A DNA stretch of 7,040 nt from contig JARBTY010000171.1 in assembly GCA_029239935.1 (NCBI GenBank), forward strand, positions 1 to 7,040, read 5' to 3'. This DNA is from Clostridia bacterium. GTDB taxonomy: Bacteria; Bacillota_A; Clostridia; Lachnospirales; Cellulosilyticaceae. The notes beneath the pieces are model-generated. The model saw only the letters and a list, made by a program, of their open reading frames with translations, searched no databases and was not told where the DNA came from. This document shows, piece after piece, positions 5,691-7,040 of this stretch (position 1 is its first letter; each line of letters begins with the position of its first letter). Position numbers and translations under genes: made by a program.

Positions 5691-5736
5691 AAACACTTAG
5701 AGTCGTATCTAAGTGTTTGCACCCGCTAAACGGGTG
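5691..5736. repeat. Two adjacent perfect hairpins in the gap after the MerR gene
   Basis: The first stem is AAACACTTAG (5691-5700) with CTAAGTGTTT (5709-5718) around an 8-nt loop. One base later the second is CACCCG (5720-5725) with CGGGTG (5731-5736) around CTAAA. Neither has a T-tract on the plus strand, so a simple terminator for the MerR gene (stop 5660) is possible but not typical. Adjacent hairpins of this kind also occur at ends of IS200/IS605-type elements, but no transposase is present. Confidence 0.5.
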
Positions 5737-5737
5737 A

Positions 5738-6006
5738 TTTGTTCTACTGCCTTTCTCGTGCATATTTGCATTACTGGAGCAGTACAGCAATGCTTCCTCT
5801 AGTTTCTATCGGTTATTTAATTCCAAAGAAAATGCTTTGCTTTTTCAGACTGATTTACGCAAATGGCTTTATTGCTTAATGGATAATCCTATAAAGTTGC
5901 GTGAGTCTAAAAGAACTTTTTACTTTGAGCTTCTGAAAATTCTAACGATAGGCAAACACTGATTGATATGGGGGTAGAAACACTTTATAAAATGTTAAGA
6001 GCATGA
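5738..6006 (+). pseudogene. Frameshifted 3' remnant of an unidentified gene
   Basis: No intact gene lies between 5661 and 6096. A plus-strand frame without a start is open across about 5738-5959 and reads LLEQYSNASSSFYRLFNSKE, then NALLFQTDLRKWLYCLMDN, ending ELLKILTIGKH at TGA 5960-5962. A -1 shift there continues as LIDMGVETLYKMLRA to a second TGA (6004-6006). A strong terminator begins four bases after this stop, as expected for a genuine gene end. The SSFYRLFNSKENALL stretch recalls the recognition helix and following turn of TetR-type regulators (SFYxxFxSKExLL), but the rest does not clearly fit, so I leave the family open. The 5' part is missing, possibly lost at the hairpins at 5691-5736. 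Confidence 0.4.
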
Positions 6007-6009
6007 AGC

Positions 6010-6049
6010 AAAAGAACACCAACATCGTTGAAAGGTTGGTGTTCTTTTT
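6010..6049. terminator. Strong bidirectional rho-independent terminator
   Basis: AAAAGAACACCAAC (6010-6023) pairs perfectly over 14 bp with GTTGGTGTTCTTTT (6035-6048) around an 11-nt loop, with T-tracts on both strands. On plus it follows the 5738-6006 remnant directly. On minus it lies about 48 nt past the stop of the 6097-6657 gene. Confidence 0.9.
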
Positions 6050-6096
6050 GTCCCGTCCATTATATGTACTCCATACAATCATTTACTTCAAACTAA

Positions 6097-6657
6097 TTAT
6101 TTTTTGCTTTTAGCGAAATAAGGACCACACATTGTTTCATGTGTCTTCACATAAGTCCATTGAAAGTCTTTATCTACTACGTAGACATCATCATCCATAT
6201 CAAAATCGCTTGCTTTAAGCTTAGAAGCATTTTTGTAAGTATATGCTTCTTCATTATGCTGATAGAAAACAAAAACTTCATTTTTCTTATGATTTATTAA
6301 AGCCCTTCTGGCACTACCTTTTGATATGCAATCTACTTTTTCATAACTAAATCCATGCCATAAATATTGATTAATATATATTTTCTTCTGCTCCTGTTTA
6401 TTTACTTTACTTAAAAACACTTCTTTCCATTTTTGTTTTAATTTTTTGCTTGAAACAGATGATTCACAAATATCAATATCTCTGCTCTTAATATTTTGTT
6501 GCAGCATGCAATATTGTCTTTCATGTTCTAGCCAATTAAGTTCACTTATCTTTTCGATGATTTCATCTAATTTGTCCCGCTGAGTTTTTTTATCTAGTTC
6601 ATTTTCAATAGCTTCAATTCTCAATATTTCTTTCAACATCCATTTTCTATTATTCAT
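6097..6657 (-). CDS. DUF4275-like protein
   Basis: This 186-residue, lysine-rich cytosolic protein has a charged, helical N-terminal part (about 1-95). The C-terminal part carries features I associate with DUF4275: YLWHGFSYEKVDC (98-110), a VFVFYQHNEEAY strand-turn (128-139), VYVVDKDFQWTYVKTHE (158-174) and the closing CGPYF (177-181). No biochemical activity is established for this family to my knowledge. Some members sit near secreted polymorphic toxin loci in Bacillus relatives, which would fit an immunity role, but nothing here proves it. AAAGGA lies 8 nt before the ATG at 6657. The first four bases overlap a TGA that ends a 26-codon upstream coding remnant, hinting that this was once the second gene of a coupled pair. 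The terminator at 6010-6049 closes the unit. Confidence 0.75.
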   Translation of the reverse strand: MNNRKWMLKEILRIEAIENELDKKTQRDKLDEIIEKISELNWLEHERQYCMLQQNIKSRDIDICESSVSSKKLKQKWKEVFLSKVNKQEQKKIYINQYLWHGFSYEKVDCISKGSARRALINHKKNEVFVFYQHNEEAYTYKNASKLKASDFDMDDDVYVVDKDFQWTYVKTHETMCGPYFAKSKK

Positions 6658-6734
6658 ATAGCTTTTCCTTTATTCACCTCAGCCACTGATATCGCAGTTT
6701 TTTGTTCTTCTAAGTTTATAGCCTCCTTAAAAAG
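6654..6734 (-). pseudogene. Short 3' coding remnant overlapping the DUF4275-like gene start
   Basis: A minus-strand frame of 26 codons without a start codon reads LFKEAINLEEQKTAI, then SVAEVNKGKAI, and stops at TGA 6656-6654, overlapping the downstream ATG as ATGA. Charged, protein-like composition and the coupled stop-start suggest the tail of a deleted upstream gene. A chance open frame cannot be excluded at this length. The embedded AAGGAGG could be a ribosome binding site, but no ATG, GTG or TTG follows at a useful distance. Confidence 0.3.
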
Positions 6735-6779
6735 TTAATGATCTAAAAGAGCATTTGCCCCAAATAACCTTTTAAGGAG
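6723..6779. repeat. 15-bp imperfect inverted repeat between the HAD and DUF4275-like genes
   Basis: CTCCTTAAAAAGTTA (6723-6737) and TAACCTTTTAAGGAG (6765-6779) pair with one mismatch around a 27-nt loop. There is no T-tract after either end, so it is not a standard terminator. It may mark a rearrangement or element end, or form a leader structure hiding the AAGGAGG on the minus strand. Confidence 0.6.
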
Positions 6780-6811
6780 TTGGTCCTTTAGAATGATGAT
6801 TACTGGGTAGT

Positions 6812-7040
6812 CTATGTATTGCATAGCTTTAGCAGCTCCTTAGGCGATGAAAAAATATAATCAACATCAGGTTCTAAAACAGATGAATGGTTCCATGTCA
6901 CAAGTCCAGAAGCAAAACCAGCTGCATTGGCACATGCAATGTCTGTCGGCATGTCGCCGATATAGATGCATGCATCGGGGGCTGTACCGGACTTTTCTAC
7001 ATAATAAAGAAGTGGCCCAGGATCCGGCTTGTGCTGCAGT
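6812..7040 (-). CDS. C-terminal end of a HAD-superfamily phosphatase (partial)
   Basis: The last 76 codons of a haloacid dehalogenase-type hydrolase run in from the right edge. The frame opens with LQHKPDPGPL, carrying the conserved motif III lysine in KPDP. It continues with IYIGDMPTDIACANAAGF, whose acidic pair in GDMPTD is motif IV and binds the catalytic Mg2+. It ends with a VDYIFSSPKELLKL segment before TAG at 6814-6812. These positions match phosphoglycolate phosphatase or beta-phosphoglucomutase-type proteins, which remove phosphate from small metabolites in the cytosol. The nucleophile aspartate and cap domain are outside the window, so the substrate cannot be narrowed. The next gene on the same strand starts 155 nt downstream, beyond an inverted repeat, so co-transcription is uncertain. 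Confidence 0.85.
   Translation of the reverse strand, partial: LQHKPDPGPLLYYVEKSGTAPDACIYIGDMPTDIACANAAGFASGLVTWNHSSVLEPDVDYIFSSPKELLKLCNT

Overview
The window looks like part of a low-GC, Gram-positive-type (Bacillota) chromosome. Support comes from AT-rich intergenic DNA, strong AGGAGG-type ribosome binding sites, rho-independent terminators with T-tracts, and families common in Clostridia, Negativicutes and Bacilli (soluble Cache chemoreceptors, short MerR regulators, a DUF4275-like protein). The genus cannot be fixed from the sequence. No phage, insertion sequence, CRISPR array, tRNA or rRNA is evident.

Layout. (1) 1-962, minus strand: a soluble chemoreceptor-like gene with its signalling hairpin N-terminal and a Cache-type sensor C-terminal. 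It is split by an exact 16-bp tandem duplication (450-484) that shifts the frame, and it runs off the left edge. (2) 1214-3048: a divergent pair, an NAD(P)-dependent epimerase-like SDR (minus) and an XRE/MmyB-like regulator (plus). A 137-bp gap holds a good dyad and a -10 box. Terminators flank both genes. (3) 3201-5660: a MerR-type regulator (plus, 5250) faces a minus-strand run of a broken or overlapping small gene pair (possibly FIST_C-like), a classical SDR oxidoreductase and a four-helix membrane protein. The 5117-5250 gap has a textbook MerR promoter (TTGACT-N19-TACTAT with a dyad in the spacer) overlapping the regulator's own promoter. (4) 5661-6096: no intact gene. It holds two adjacent hairpins, a frameshifted 3' gene remnant and a strong terminator. 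(5) 6097-7040, minus strand: a DUF4275-like protein preceded by a short coding remnant overlapping its start, a 15-bp imperfect inverted repeat, and the C-terminal end of a HAD-family phosphatase.

How the genes may work together: the centre consists of two independent regulator-plus-oxidoreductase modules, each divergent with an operator-like dyad in the gap. This is the usual arrangement for small-molecule-responsive detoxification or redox genes; the inducers cannot be read from the sequence. Three or four broken genes within 7 kb (receptor, FIST-like gene, 5738-6006 remnant, 6654-6734 remnant) suggest an accessory region under decay. I did not find a convincing new system. The best leads are the 16-bp duplication as a possible on/off switch and the MerR-controlled broken gene.
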